Assembly (NCBI RefSeq): GCF_014193285.1
Contig: NZ_JACHZE010000001.1
Coordinates: 806,001 to 870,000, forward strand
From: Atlantibacter sp. RC6
GTDB lineage: Bacteria; Pseudomonadota; Gammaproteobacteria; Enterobacterales; Enterobacteriaceae
DNA length: 64,000 bases
Reading direction: 5' to 3'
The position numbers and the translations under genes were made by a program. This document shows positions 35,798 to 45,313 of this stretch, piece after piece. The notes beneath the pieces were generated by a model, which worked only from the letters and a program-made list of their open reading frames with translations, was not told the DNA's origin and did no database searches. Numbering within the stretch: position 1 is the first letter of the stretch; every line of letters begins with the position of its first letter.

Positions 35798-36031
35798 TGA
35801 CAAATGAACATTAACAGCTCATAAGATTTGTGCATATGAGCATCAAATGAAATTGTGATCGCCCTCAAAATGTCTCTCATCAGCGGTGCGGGGGCCTTTT
35901 CACCCTAAAAATGGGTAGCAAAGGCCAATTTTCACTGTTCATATGAAAATGTATTGAACTTATGTTTAATAAAAGCTACTTTTTATCCAGACAGAATTTG
36001 TTCAGATGAATAGAAAGCGTTCATTTGAACA
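35798..36031. promoter_or_regulatory. Divergent operator region: five copies of a TGTTCATATGAACA-like palindrome
   Basis: Near-palindromic 13-14-base sites occur at 35798-35810 (TGACAAATGAACA), 35829-35842 (TGTGCATATGAGCA), 35936-35949 (TGTTCATATGAAAA), 35999-36012 (TGTTCAGATGAATA) and 36018-36031 (CGTTCATTTGAACA). They share the centre TTCAnnTGAA. Two lie near the transporter promoter and three nearer derI. They are the best candidates for binding the SorC-type regulator of the cluster. A GGCC-ended imperfect inverted repeat also lies at 35893-35926. Confidence 0.65.
35854..35869. promoter_or_regulatory. CRP-like site in the divergent region
   Basis: TGTGA-N6-TCAAA at 35854-35869 matches the CRP core TGTGA-N6-TCACA at 8 of 10 bases and has an A/T-rich left flank. 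Catabolite control of the sugar-acid operons would be expected. Confidence 0.55.
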
Positions 36032-36069
36032 TCAAAACTTCCCCTGTACCCTGATGTGAGGAAACCACT

Positions 36070-36528
36070 ATGTTAACTATTGCGATTGGTGCTGATAATG
36101 CAGCGACGGAGCTGAAGAATCTGGTGAAGTCCCATTTGCAGTCGAAAGGTATTGAAGTTGTCGACTTCAGCCATGACGTTGACAACAACGCGCTGATCTA
36201 CCCGGATATCGCTTTCAACCTGGCCAGCGCTATTGGCGACGGGACGTATCCGCGCGGTATTTTGCTGTGCGGCACCGGTATTGGCATGGCCATTGTCGCC
36301 AATAAAGTTCCCGGCGTGCGCGCCGCCCAGTGCCACGACACCTATTCCGCCGAACGCGCGCGTAAAAGCAACGATGCGCAGGTGATGACCCTTGGCGCAC
36401 GCGTAATCGGCCCTGAGCTGGCGAAAAACATTGTTGACGTGTGGCTGGCGTCGGAATTCGAAGGCGGGCGCTCTGCGCCGAAAGTCGAAAAAATCACGTA
36501 TTACGAGAATCAGGGCAAGTCTGCGTAA
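36070..36528 (+). CDS. derI: DerI-like D-erythrulose-4-phosphate isomerase (RpiB/LacAB family)
   Basis: A 152-residue RpiB-type isomerase beginning MLTIAIGADNAATELK. The active-site region has LLCGTGIGMAIVANK, the catalytic cysteine in RAAQCHDTYSAERARKSNDA, and GARVIGPELA. Housekeeping RpiB makes ribulose 5-phosphate; in tetrulose pathways the same family (EryI/DerI) converts D-erythrulose 4-phosphate to D-erythrose 4-phosphate. Divergent from the transporter, with transaldolase 45 bases downstream. GTGAGGAAA lies ahead of the ATG. Confidence 0.76.
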   Translation: MLTIAIGADNAATELKNLVKSHLQSKGIEVVDFSHDVDNNALIYPDIAFNLASAIGDGTYPRGILLCGTGIGMAIVANKVPGVRAAQCHDTYSAERARKSNDAQVMTLGARVIGPELAKNIVDVWLASEFEGGRSAPKVEKITYYENQGKSA

Positions 36529-36573
36529 TTACCGGCTGCCGCTTAACCTCTGTGTTCTGAAAGGATCAAGATC

Positions 36574-37554
36574 ATGAGTCAGTTAGATGAACTCAAACGT
36601 ATCACTACCGTGGTGGCGGACAGCGGCGACATCGAGGCCGTTCGCCGTTTTAAACCGCAGGACGCCACCACCAATCCGTCGCTGATCCTCAAGGCGGCGG
36701 CCATTCCTCACTATCAGCCGCTGATCGACGATGCGCTTCATTATGCCATCACACAGGGCGGCAGCCGTGAAACGCAAATCATCAACGCCAGCGACAAACT
36801 GGCGGTGAATATCGGCCTGGAGCTGCTTAAGCATGTGCCGGGCCGCGTCTCTACCGAAGTGGACGCGCGCCTCTCTTTCGACCGTGGGCTGTGCGTCGCC
36901 AAAGCGCGCAAGCTGATCCGCCTGTACCAGCAGCAGGGCATCGATAAATCACGGATTCTGATTAAGCTCGCCGCCACCTGGCAGGGCATTCGCGCCGCCG
37001 AAGAGCTGGAAAACGAAGGGATCAACTGCAACCTGACGCTGCTGTTCTCATTTGCCCAGGCCCGCGCCTGCGCCGAAGCGGGGGTGTATTTGATTTCACC
37101 GTTCGTCGGGCGGATTTACGACTGGTATCAGCAGCATCAGCCGCAGGAAAATTATCAGGCGGAAAGCGATCCGGGCGTGGTATCGGTGCGTGATATCTAC
37201 CATTACTACAAAGCGCACCGTTACCCGACGGTGATTATGGGCGCCAGCTTCCGTAAAACCGAGCAGGTGCTGGCGTTAGCCGGATGCGATCGCCTGACTA
37301 TTTCCCCGGCCCTGTTAAGCGAGCTGGCATCGCGGGAAGGCAAGGTGGATGTGAAACTGAGCGCCGATGTACCGGCAGAAAACCGTCCGTCGCCGATTAG
37401 CGAAGCCGAGTTTTACTGGCAGCACCACCAGGATGCCATGGCGGTGGATAAACTGGCGGAAGGCATTCGCCTGTTCGCGCAAGATCAGGAAAAGCTGGAA
37501 GCCATGCTGGCCGCGCAACTGGCGCAGCAAACAGTTGCGTCATTAGCGGAATAA
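36574..37554 (+). CDS. Transaldolase (TalA/TalB type)
   Basis: A 326-residue cytoplasmic class I aldolase, slightly longer than TalB (317). Schiff-base Lys131 is in [16 protein letters not shown], and Asp16 lies in VADSGD near the start. It exchanges three-carbon units between sugar phosphates and consumes or forms erythrose 4-phosphate. Its place after derI suggests a second, pathway-linked transaldolase that drains erythrose 4-phosphate. AAAGGAT precedes the start; a bidirectional terminator follows. Confidence 0.92.
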   Translation: MSQLDELKRITTVVADSGDIEAVRRFKPQDATTNPSLILKAAAIPHYQPLIDDALHYAITQGGSRETQIINASDKLAVNIGLELLKHVPGRVSTEVDARLSFDRGLCVAKARKLIRLYQQQGIDKSRILIKLAATWQGIRAAEELENEGINCNLTLLFSFAQARACAEAGVYLISPFVGRIYDWYQQHQPQENYQAESDPGVVSVRDIYHYYKAHRYPTVIMGASFRKTEQVLALAGCDRLTISPALLSELASREGKVDVKLSADVPAENRPSPISEAEFYWQHHQDAMAVDKLAEGIRLFAQDQEKLEAMLAAQLAQQTVASLAE

Positions 37555-37560
37555 CGCCCA

Positions 37561-37584
37561 GGGCCGCCGATGCGGCCCTTTTTT
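37561..37584. terminator. Terminator between transaldolase gene and mgtE
   Basis: Stem GGGCCGC/GCGGCCC (37561-37567 and 37572-37578) plus six T. It ends the plus-strand operon and lies at the very end of the convergent mgtE. Confidence 0.88.
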
Positions 37585-39016
37585 ACAGCAAAAACAGCGT
37601 CGCCAGTCCGAGGAAAATAAAGAACCCGCCAGTATCGGTGATCGCGGTGATCATCACGCTGGAGCCAATGGCCGGGTCGCGCCCTAAGCGGGTCATGATC
37701 ATCGGGATCAGCACGCCCATGATCGCCGCCACCAGCAGGTTGAGCATCATCGCCAGGGTCATCACCCCGCCCAGCGCCCGGTCGTCATACAGCCACCAGG
37801 TGACGCCGCCCATAATGCCGCCCCATACCAGCCCGTTAATCAGCGCTACGCCAATTTCGCGCAGCATCAGGAAGTGAATATTGCCCGGCTGGATTTGCCC
37901 CAGCGCCAGGGCGCGCACAATCATGGTAATGGTCTGGTTGCCGGTGTTGCCGCCGATGCCCGCCACAATCGGCATCAGCGACGCCAGCGCCACCAGTTGC
38001 GCGATGGTGTGTTCAAATCCGTCGATCACCCTTGAGGCGATAAACGCGGTACACAGGTTGATAGCCAGCCACGCCCAGCGGTTTTTTACCGCTTTGGCTA
38101 CCGGCGCGAACACATCTTCTTCGGCGCTTAAGCCCCCCATACGACGCAGATCGTTATCGGTCTCTTCGTACACCACGTCAACGATCTCATCAATGGTCAG
38201 ACGGCCTATTAACCTGCCCCGCTCGTTCACCACGGCGGCGCTGACCAGGTTGTCGCGTTCGAAAATACGCGCCGCCTCTTCATCGCGAAATTCCGGCGTC
38301 AGGATCACCGGGTTGGCGTCCATCACGTCGCACACCACCGCCTGCTGCGGGTTAAGCAAAATGGTGGTCAGCTCCAGCTCGCCAATCAGCGTATTATCCC
38401 GGTTCACCACAAACAGCTTATCGGTGTTGTGCGGCATTTTGCGCAGACGGCGCAGGTAGCGCTGCACCGTCGCCAGGGTGATCTCCGGGCGCACGGTGAT
38501 CACCTCGAATTCCATGATCGCGCCGACGCTGTTTTTGTCGTACATCAGCATCTGGCGCGCCCGGGCGCGTTCGCGGGCCGGGAGCGAGGCCAGCAGCCGG
38601 CCCGTCAGATTACGCGGCAGGTGTTGAGCGATATAAATCTGTTCGTCAATATCCAGGGTGCTGATGGCGGCGATCAGCGCCTGATCGCTCATCTCGTCGA
38701 TCAGATCGTCCCAGACGTTATCCGAGGCTTCGAGCAGCACGTGGCCGCGCTTTTCATCGCCCACCAGCCGCCAGATGGCGTGGCGCTCTTCCGAGGGCAG
38801 CGATTCCAGGGTATCGGCGAGATCCGGCGCGGGCAGGCGCTGTACCCGCAGGGCAATGTCATCAATGGCCTCAAGCACCTGCTCGGCGTCATGATGCCCC
38901 GGCGCGAGTTTGCCAAGAATGCCCTGGGTAACCGCTTTGTCCGTCGCCAGCAGCTTGAGAATTTGCAGCCGGTCTTCGGCGCGCTGTTTTACGTTATACG
39001 GGGTGATGGAAACCAT
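37583..39016 (-). CDS. mgtE: Magnesium transporter MgtE
   Basis: A 477-residue protein with the MgtE layout: N-terminal helical domain (about 30-140, with LPSEERHAIWRLV), two CBS domains (about 145-275, GAIMEFEVITVRPEITLATV and DVMDANPVILTPEF), a plug helix, and five C-terminal membrane helices (about 300-477) including MPIVAGIGGNTGNQTITMIV, the ion-pore signature. It is a Mg2+-gated channel. E. coli K-12 has no gene at this site, so it is part of the variable region. Single gene. Confidence 0.93.
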   Translation of the reverse strand: MVSITPYNVKQRAEDRLQILKLLATDKAVTQGILGKLAPGHHDAEQVLEAIDDIALRVQRLPAPDLADTLESLPSEERHAIWRLVGDEKRGHVLLEASDNVWDDLIDEMSDQALIAAISTLDIDEQIYIAQHLPRNLTGRLLASLPARERARARQMLMYDKNSVGAIMEFEVITVRPEITLATVQRYLRRLRKMPHNTDKLFVVNRDNTLIGELELTTILLNPQQAVVCDVMDANPVILTPEFRDEEAARIFERDNLVSAAVVNERGRLIGRLTIDEIVDVVYEETDNDLRRMGGLSAEEDVFAPVAKAVKNRWAWLAINLCTAFIASRVIDGFEHTIAQLVALASLMPIVAGIGGNTGNQTITMIVRALALGQIQPGNIHFLMLREIGVALINGLVWGGIMGGVTWWLYDDRALGGVMTLAMMLNLLVAAIMGVLIPMIMTRLGRDPAIGSSVMITAITDTGGFFIFLGLATLFLL

Positions 39017-39135
39017 AAGTCGCGCATTCCATGAAAAGAAATATCAACAGGGCTATCCCGCCCTTCGTCTGTTTGAGTTCTGTTAAGCATAGCGGGTGCC
39101 TGGTAAATTTTACTCAACGAGGCGGGCGAGCGGAT

Positions 39136-39169
39136 AAAAAAAACCAGCATCGGATACCCATGCTGGTTT
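39136..39169 (-). terminator. Terminator after yojI
   Basis: Stem AAACCAGCAT/ATGCTGGTTT (39141-39150 and 39160-39169) with A and T flanks, eight bases past the yojI stop. Confidence 0.85.
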
Positions 39170-39176
39170 TAACGGC

Positions 39177-40823
39177 TTAGCTGCCGGTACGGGCGACCGC
39201 GTCGCGGCTGGCGCTGTCGCGCTCGTCGCCGGTCAGTTCGCTCAACTGCCCGTTGCGCATTTCCAGCAACCGGTCGGCGTGGATAAAGTAGTGATCGTCA
39301 TGGCTGATGGCGAAAATGGTTTTACCCATTTGCTGCATCAGCGGCAGCAGCACCTGATAAAAATCACGGCGGAAGTGCGGGTCCTGATCGGCGGCCCACT
39401 CGTCCAGCAGGATAATATCGCGCTCTTCCGCCAGCGCCAGCAGCAGCGCCACGCGCTTTTTCTGGCCTTTGGACAGCTTCAGGTTAAGGATCTTGCCGTT
39501 ATCCAGCTCCAGTTTGGAGGACATTTTCAGGCGTTCCAGCCACTGCTCCACCAGTTCAGGCCTGGCGGCCTGGCCCTGGGGGCCGAGCAGTTGGTCGAAC
39601 AGCCAGACGTCGGTGAACACCGCCGAGAAGTGTTTGCGGTATTCATCCATGTTGTTGGCGCTGATTGGCTGGCCATCCAGCAGGATCTCGCCGGACACCG
39701 GCTGATACAGCCCGGTAAGCAGCATCGCCAGGGTGGATTTGCCGCTGCCGTTGCCGCCGATCAGGAACAGCAATTCGCCGCGATGAATCGTCAGGTTAAT
39801 CGGCCCCACGGCAAACGAGTTATCGCCGTAGCGGAATTCCACATTGCGCAGTTCCAGGGTCTGCCACGGCGCGCGCGGCTGCGGATGGGCGAATTCTGGC
39901 TGGTACGGCGCGAGATGAAACTTGTTGAGCTTATTAAACGCCACCTGGGCGGTCAGCAAAGTGGGCAGCGCCCCAACGGCCGACAGCAGCGGAGTACGCA
40001 AAAACAGCAGCGTCAGGGAAAAGGTCGCCGCCACGTTGGTATCCGCCCAGCCGAGGCTGTTCGCCATCCAGAACACCAGGCCAATCGCGCCCAGCATCAT
40101 AATGTTCGACCAGTTCACCGCGCTCAGGTGGAAGGTATCTGCACGCACGATGTGGTGACGATACGCTTTGGCATCCGGCTGGTAGACCTTATCGAAGATA
40201 TACTCCGCCCGCTCGCGGTTCAGGGCCAACTCTTTGCGCCCTTCCAGCACGGTCTGGTAGTTGTTGTACAGTTTATCTTCGGTTTCACGCAGGATCGCCA
40301 GATGGCGGTAAACCCGCGCCACCAGCACAAAGCCGCCCCAGATGGTGATGGCCACCCAAACAGTGGTGACGACCAGCATTTTCGGCGACAGCACCGCCAG
40401 ATACCAGGCGCAACCAATCGCCAGAATGATGCCCTGCACCAGTTCCGGCAACCGCACAAAGGCGATGGTGATATTACGGATATCGCTGGTCAGCCCCGCC
40501 AGCAGCGACGCGCTGCCGAGCTGCTCTACCCGCTCCACCGGGGTATCAAGAATACGTTTGATAAATTCGCCGCGCAGACGAAAGACAAAATGGTGGCCGA
40601 GGGTGGTCAGCGCCAGTTGCGATGCCAGCGTTACCGCCATCAGCAGCAGCAACAGGCCGAGAAACTCAGGCAATACCGCCAGGGAGATATCGACGTTTTC
40701 GATTAAACGTTGGTTTATAAAGGCAATGAGGCCAATGCCCAGCGCGGCACTGGCAAGGCTCAACGCCATTACCGACAAAAAAGGCCAGCGATACTGACGC
40801 CAGACGACCAGCAGGAGTTCCAT
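39177..40823 (-). CDS. yojI: ABC transporter/exporter YojI (microcin J25 efflux)
   Basis: A 548-residue type IV ABC exporter half-transporter of the cyclic-peptide exporter type. The N-terminal membrane domain has about six helices (to roughly 300). The ATPase has Walker [10 protein letters not shown], signature LSKGQKKR and Walker [14 protein letters not shown]. In E. coli YojI pumps out the lasso peptide microcin J25 with TolC. The ATG at 40823 gives [14 protein letters not shown] as in E. coli; an extension to 40853 has no counterpart. Boundary between accessory region and backbone. Confidence 0.94.
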   Translation of the reverse strand: MELLLVVWRQYRWPFLSVMALSLASAALGIGLIAFINQRLIENVDISLAVLPEFLGLLLLLMAVTLASQLALTTLGHHFVFRLRGEFIKRILDTPVERVEQLGSASLLAGLTSDIRNITIAFVRLPELVQGIILAIGCAWYLAVLSPKMLVVTTVWVAITIWGGFVLVARVYRHLAILRETEDKLYNNYQTVLEGRKELALNRERAEYIFDKVYQPDAKAYRHHIVRADTFHLSAVNWSNIMMLGAIGLVFWMANSLGWADTNVAATFSLTLLFLRTPLLSAVGALPTLLTAQVAFNKLNKFHLAPYQPEFAHPQPRAPWQTLELRNVEFRYGDNSFAVGPINLTIHRGELLFLIGGNGSGKSTLAMLLTGLYQPVSGEILLDGQPISANNMDEYRKHFSAVFTDVWLFDQLLGPQGQAARPELVEQWLERLKMSSKLELDNGKILNLKLSKGQKKRVALLLALAEERDIILLDEWAADQDPHFRRDFYQVLLPLMQQMGKTIFAISHDDHYFIHADRLLEMRNGQLSELTGDERDSASRDAVARTGS

Positions 40824-40906
40824 AAATAGCAGCAATCCACAGCAGAAAATCAATCAGGCATGCAGTGTAAACGGCTGGCGGACGACGGCAAGAATAATTC
40901 TTATTT

Positions 40907-41557
40907 TTATTCGTAATGCCCTGCGGCCCGGAAAGTTAAGTTGTAACGATAGCCGCCGGTGAGGGGATGTTCGCCATCTTTCAGCGGTTGAATGCCGTGG
41001 TAAAACAGGCGCGACGGGCCGCCCCACACCACTACGTCGCCGTGCTCCAGCATTAAGCGCTGTAACGGCGCGCTGCGGGTCAGGCCGCCGAACTGAAATA
41101 CCGCCGGTAATCCCAGCGAAACAGACACTATCGGCGCCGCCAGGTTGGGTTCGTCTTTATCCTGATGCAGCGACAGTTTGGCCCCCGGCTGATAGCGGTT
41201 GATCAGGCAGGCGTCGGGCGCAAAGTCCGGGTAGCCCGCCGCGCGGGACGCCGCATCGCACAGGCGTTGAAAGCTTTCCGGCATGGCAGGCCACGGGTTA
41301 CCGGTTTGCGGATCGACAGGCGCATACAGATAGCCGCGCCGGTCGGTGGTCCAGCCTAACGTGCCGCAGTTGGTCATCGCCACCGACATGGTGTAACCGC
41401 CGGGTGTGACCATATGGCGAAACGGCGACCGGGCGGTAACCTCGTGGATCGCCGCCATCAGTTGCGGGCTGTCCTGACGGGCGAAGCGACGTAGTATCAC
41501 CGCGCCGGGCGCCAGCGGCTCCTGCCAGGGTTCATCTTCGGCAAACAGATCGAGCAT
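40907..41557 (-). CDS. alkB: DNA/RNA oxidative demethylase AlkB
   Basis: A 216-residue Fe(II)/2-oxoglutarate dioxygenase, identical in length to E. coli AlkB. Iron ligands are His131, Asp133 (SLHQDKDE) and His187 (FYHGIQP); 2-oxoglutarate-binding Arg204 and Arg210 lie in YRYNLTFR. It removes 1-methyladenine and 3-methylcytosine from single-stranded DNA and RNA. The start touches the ada stop (shared base), giving an ada-alkB operon as in E. coli. Confidence 0.97.
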   Translation of the reverse strand: MLDLFAEDEPWQEPLAPGAVILRRFARQDSPQLMAAIHEVTARSPFRHMVTPGGYTMSVAMTNCGTLGWTTDRRGYLYAPVDPQTGNPWPAMPESFQRLCDAASRAAGYPDFAPDACLINRYQPGAKLSLHQDKDEPNLAAPIVSVSLGLPAVFQFGGLTRSAPLQRLMLEHGDVVVWGGPSRLFYHGIQPLKDGEHPLTGGYRYNLTFRAAGHYE

Positions 41558-42621
41558 CAGGTCTCCTTGTTGGCTTCATGTTGCAGCAGCGCGGCTTTGC
41601 GCGCCACGCCCCAGCGGTAGCCGGAAAGTTGCCCATCCTGGCGGATCACCCGGTGACAGGGCACGATAATCGCCAACCGGTTGGCTCCGCAGGCGCTGGC
41701 CACGGCGCGCACCGCGTTGGGTTTGCCCACTTTCGCCGCCAGCGTCTGGTAGCTGACGGTCTCCCCGGACGGAATGGTGCGTAGCGCTTCCCACACCTGT
41801 TGCTGAAACAGGGTCCCCTGGAAATCCAGCGGCAGGTCAAGGCAGGTTTCCGGCGCGCGAATGCAGGCCACCACCTTTTCAAGGATATCGCTAAAATCGT
41901 CCTGCGCCAGATGGCGTTCAGCCAGCGGAAACAATCCGGCCAGCTGGGCTTCAAGCTCTGCGTCGTCATCGCCTAACAGCACCGCGCAGATCCCGCGCGG
42001 GCTTTGCGCCACCAGGCAGCGTCCAACGTGGCAATCCACCATGGCATAGCGCAGGCTGAGCTGTTTACCGCCGCTGCGGTACTGTTTCGCCGTCATACCC
42101 AGCATGCCGTCGGCGTCGCGATAAAAGCTGCTGCCCGAGGCAAATCCCGCCTGATACAGCGCGGACGTGACCGCTTCACCCTGCGTTAAGGCATCGCGCA
42201 GCCGCTGATTGCGCCGGGCGGTTTGCCAGGCCCGGGGCGTCAGCCCGGTGACCGATTTGAACAGACGATGAAAATGGTACGGGCTCATGGCCATTTCCTG
42301 CGCCAGAGCCTCGAGGGTGAGGGTCTCTTCGCTGGCGTCCAGCAATTCGCAGGCTTTGCGGATAAGCTCGACGCGCTGTTGGCGCAGTGGCGCTTTATCC
42401 GGCTGGCAGCGCTTGCAGGCACGAAAGCCCGCCGCCCGGGCGGCTTCGGCGCTTTGATAAAAGCGGACATTCTGGCGCAGAGGATGGCGCGCCCGGCACG
42501 ACGGACGGCAGAAAATTCCGGTGGTGATAACGCCGAACACGAACTGCTCATCGGCCTGCGCATCGCGGCTTTCCACCGCCTGCCAGCGTGCGTCGTCGGT
42601 GTGATAAGTGTGCTGTTTCAT
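41557..42621 (-). CDS. ada: Adaptive-response methyltransferase/regulator Ada
   Basis: A 354-residue two-domain protein. The N-domain Zn site has Cys38 (methyl acceptor from phosphotriesters; FCRPSC), Cys42, Cys69 and Cys72, followed by an AraC-type helix-turn-helix (LTLEALAQEMAMSPYHFHRLFK). The C-domain carries acceptor Cys322 in IIVPCHRVIR for O6-methylguanine. Methylated Ada activates ada-alkB. Start 42621 gives the E. coli length and follows AGAGGAGCG; a longer frame to 42672 runs upstream but lacks support. Confidence 0.96.
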   Translation of the reverse strand: MKQHTYHTDDARWQAVESRDAQADEQFVFGVITTGIFCRPSCRARHPLRQNVRFYQSAEAARAAGFRACKRCQPDKAPLRQQRVELIRKACELLDASEETLTLEALAQEMAMSPYHFHRLFKSVTGLTPRAWQTARRNQRLRDALTQGEAVTSALYQAGFASGSSFYRDADGMLGMTAKQYRSGGKQLSLRYAMVDCHVGRCLVAQSPRGICAVLLGDDDAELEAQLAGLFPLAERHLAQDDFSDILEKVVACIRAPETCLDLPLDFQGTLFQQQVWEALRTIPSGETVSYQTLAAKVGKPNAVRAVASACGANRLAIIVPCHRVIRQDGQLSGYRWGVARKAALLQHEANKET

Positions 42622-42692
42622 GGCTCGCTCCTCTTTAAAGGTAGCCCTACTCTGCCAGCAGGGCTGCGCCAAAAAACTCAGTTTCTTGCTTT

Positions 42693-43748
42693 TTAATTTT
42701 TCTGCGTCAGCAGGAAGGTTGCAAACTGCGGCGACATCCAGGTGGAAAAGCCCTTCGGCTCTTTGACAATCAGATATACCGCCAGTTTTTGCTCCAGCGC
42801 CAGCGCTTTGGCCTTTTCCGGCCCCAGCACCATCAGCCCGGTGTCCCAGCCATCGGCTTCCAGCGCCGTGGGGGCGATCACCGTGGCAGAGACCAGCGTA
42901 TGCTGGATTGGATGCCCGGTGGCCGGGTCAATCACATGCGACAGGCGCTTGCCGTCCAGCTCGTAGTAGTTGCGATAGCTCCCGGCGGTACTGATGCCGT
43001 GGCCGTTAATATCCACCACCGCTGCGACGGCGTTTTCCCGGTCCGTCGGCTGCTGGATAGCCACCCGCCAGGCGCGGCCTTCGGGATTGGTGCCCCTGCT
43101 CACCAGCGCGCCGCCTACCGAAACTAAATAGCGGCTGATGCCCTCCTGCTCCATCAGACGCGCCAGATGATCGGCGGCATAACCTTCGCCGACGGTGGAG
43201 AGATCGACAAACAGATCGGGGATCGCTTTTTGCAGATACTGCGCGCCTGCCGACTGGATCACTTTAAGATGCTCAATCCCGACGCGATTCTTCGCCTGCT
43301 CGATATCGGCGTCTGACGGCGTTTTCACCGGCTGTTTGTCCGGGCCGAACCCCCATAAATTCACCAGCGGCCCCACGGTGATGTCCATTGCGCCCTGGGT
43401 TTTATGACCAATACGCAGCGCCAGCGTCACGATATCGCTCATGGCTTCGCTCACCGGCCACGGGTCGGTGCTGGCGGAATGGTTGAACTGCATCAGCGCC
43501 GAATCATTTTTCCAGGTGGAGAGCAGCCGGTCGTCGCCATCCAGCTGGGCCTGAATTTTTTCGCGCAGCGCCGCTTCGCGCGATGATTCAACGCCCGCGA
43601 GGCTCACCCGCCAGAATGTGCCCATGGTTTTGCCTTCCAGCACCACGGCCCGCTGGGCAGGTTCAGCCGATTGTTGCGCGTTATCGCATCCTGAAAGCAG
43701 CAGAACGGCGGCCACCGTTGCGATGCAAAGTCCTGATAAACGTCTCAT
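42693..43748 (-). CDS. apbE: FAD:protein FMN transferase ApbE (lipoprotein)
   Basis: A 351-residue periplasmic lipoprotein with lipobox LLLSGC (Cys21). The flavin transferase domain includes KTMGTFWRVSL, VDLSTVGEGYAADHLA and HVIDPATGHPIQHTLVSATVIAPTALEADGWDT (key segment about 275-305). It attaches FMN to threonines of Nqr/Rnf-type proteins using FAD and Mg2+. Divergent neighbours are spaced; it lies between ada and ompC in backbone order. Confidence 0.94.
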   Translation of the reverse strand: MRRLSGLCIATVAAVLLLSGCDNAQQSAEPAQRAVVLEGKTMGTFWRVSLAGVESSREAALREKIQAQLDGDDRLLSTWKNDSALMQFNHSASTDPWPVSEAMSDIVTLALRIGHKTQGAMDITVGPLVNLWGFGPDKQPVKTPSDADIEQAKNRVGIEHLKVIQSAGAQYLQKAIPDLFVDLSTVGEGYAADHLARLMEQEGISRYLVSVGGALVSRGTNPEGRAWRVAIQQPTDRENAVAAVVDINGHGISTAGSYRNYYELDGKRLSHVIDPATGHPIQHTLVSATVIAPTALEADGWDTGLMVLGPEKAKALALEQKLAVYLIVKEPKGFSTWMSPQFATFLLTQKN

Positions 43749-43811
43749 TACTCCCCCTCTGTTGAGGCCCGCAGGTTACAACAAAATTCGCGCATTGTCG
43801 GGACGCGGGAT

Positions 43812-43836
43812 AAAAAAAGGGAGCCCGCAGGCTCCC
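43812..43836 (-). terminator. Terminator after ompC
   Basis: Stem GGGAGCC/GGCTCCC at 43819-43836, followed on the minus strand by seven T. Confidence 0.9.
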
Positions 43837-43855
43837 TTGATACAACAGGTTGGGA

Positions 43856-44974
43856 TTAGAACTGGTAAACCAGGCCCAGCGCAACGATATCGTCAGTGGC
43901 GATACGCGCGTCACGGGTGAAGCGGTTGTCGTCCAGCAGGTTGATTTTGTAGTCAACGTAGGTGGACATGTTTTTGTTGAAGTAGTAAGTCGCGCCTACA
44001 TCAACATATTTCAGCAGATCCTGATCGCCGTAGTTGTTCACGCCGTTGGAGATGTCTTTACCTTTAGACTGCAGGTAAGCCACGGACGGACGCAGGCCGA
44101 AGTCGAACTGGTACTGAGCAACCACTTCGAAGTTCTGCGCTTTGTCAGCAAAACCGTAGGCAGCCGCGCTGGAGTCACCGCCGAAACGGGTGGCGTTGTA
44201 AGTCTGGGTGTACTGCGCAGCCAGGTACAGGTTGTTGGCGTCATATTTCAGGCCGCCAGTGTAGGTTTCCGCGTGGTCGCCGTTACCGTAGATACCCGCC
44301 AGGTTGTTCTGGTCAGCAGTACGTTTGGAGGAGGACAGCGCACCACCGATACCGAAGCCAGCGCCCAGATCGTAAGTGATGGACGCGCCGTAAGCGTCGC
44401 CGTTCTGTTTCAGCACGCCACGGCCGCCAAAGTCTTCGCCGCTGACGCTGCCGTTTTTGCCCTGGTACTGCAGAGCGAAGTTCAGGCCGTCAACCAGACC
44501 GAAGAAGTCGGTGTTACGGTAGGTTGCAACGCCGTTAGCACGGGATTGCAGGAAGTTGTCGGCACCGTAGGTGTCACCGCCGAATTCCGGCAGAACGTCG
44601 GTCCAGGAGGTCACGTCGTAAACCACGCCGTAGTTACGACCGTAGTCGAAAGAGCCTGCGTCACCCACTTTCAGACCGGCGAACGCCAGACGAGTCCAGG
44701 CGTCGTTTTCGCTTTCAGAGGTGTTACCCTGAACCTGGTATTCCCACTGGCCGTAACCGGTGATCTGATCGTTAACCTGGGTTTCGCCTTTGAAGCCGAG
44801 ACGAATGTAGGTCTGATCGCCGTCAGAGCCATCGTCATCAGAGAAATAGTGCAGACCGTCTACTTTGCCGTACAGGTCTAATTTGTTGCCGTCTTTGTTA
44901 TAAATTTCAGCCGCATTTGCAGCACCCGCGACTAACAGCGCCGGTACCAATAAGGACAGGACTTTAACTTTCAT
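43856..44974 (-). CDS. ompC: Outer-membrane porin OmpC
   Basis: A 372-residue trimeric porin. The signal peptide is residues 1-21 (VAGAANA cleavage), followed by the mature start [19 protein letters not shown] and a 16-strand barrel ending LGLVYQF with terminal Phe. Constriction-loop motif [13 protein letters not shown] is present. Osmotic control by EnvZ/OmpR and repression by sRNAs are known; the divergent micF gene upstream and conserved upstream elements make it OmpC rather than OmpF or PhoE. Confidence 0.94.
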   Translation of the reverse strand: MKVKVLSLLVPALLVAGAANAAEIYNKDGNKLDLYGKVDGLHYFSDDDGSDGDQTYIRLGFKGETQVNDQITGYGQWEYQVQGNTSESENDAWTRLAFAGLKVGDAGSFDYGRNYGVVYDVTSWTDVLPEFGGDTYGADNFLQSRANGVATYRNTDFFGLVDGLNFALQYQGKNGSVSGEDFGGRGVLKQNGDAYGASITYDLGAGFGIGGALSSSKRTADQNNLAGIYGNGDHAETYTGGLKYDANNLYLAAQYTQTYNATRFGGDSSAAAYGFADKAQNFEVVAQYQFDFGLRPSVAYLQSKGKDISNGVNNYGDQDLLKYVDVGATYYFNKNMSTYVDYKINLLDDNRFTRDARIATDDIVALGLVYQF

Positions 44975-45094
44975 GTTATTAACCCTCTGTTATATGCCTT
45001 TATATATGCCTTTTCTTATTACCACTGCTTACTGATTAATCCTCTAATCAGTCGGCGAACCCATTGTCCAAAACAAATCCAGATTAATCCAATG

Positions 45095-45160
45095 CGAATA
45101 TGATACTAAAACTTTTAAGGTGTTTCATTTTGCATGATAGGTGTAACAACATGTAAAAAA
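45095..45160 (-). promoter_or_regulatory. ompC promoter with OmpR-type boxes
   Basis: On the minus strand the segment ATGAAACACCTTAAAAG, then TTTTAGTATCATATTCG, closely resembles the E. coli ompC promoter with its third OmpR box, and TTTTTACATGTTGTTACACC resembles the first box. The rest of 44975-45313 is AT-rich and separates ompC from the oppositely transcribed micF. Confidence 0.75.
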
Positions 45161-45313
45161 CAGGGAACTTTTTTTAGCACGAATAGCTAAAAATAATCGC
45201 ACTGATAATCAAAAAATATCATTATTTCATAAATAACAATGATTTACTATAAAATGATTTTTACCGCACTGAATGATAAAACCTTTTTCACTTTCATCTC
45301 TAAAATAGATATC

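Noticed and set aside
39279..40706. 475-codon open frame antisense to yojI
   Set aside because: Gln/Arg/His-rich, no domain and no start signals; yojI on the other strand is unambiguous.
42622..42692. Ada box upstream of ada
   Set aside because: The minus-strand AAAAAGCAAG resembles AAAGCGCAA only partly, so I do not list it as a regulatory site.
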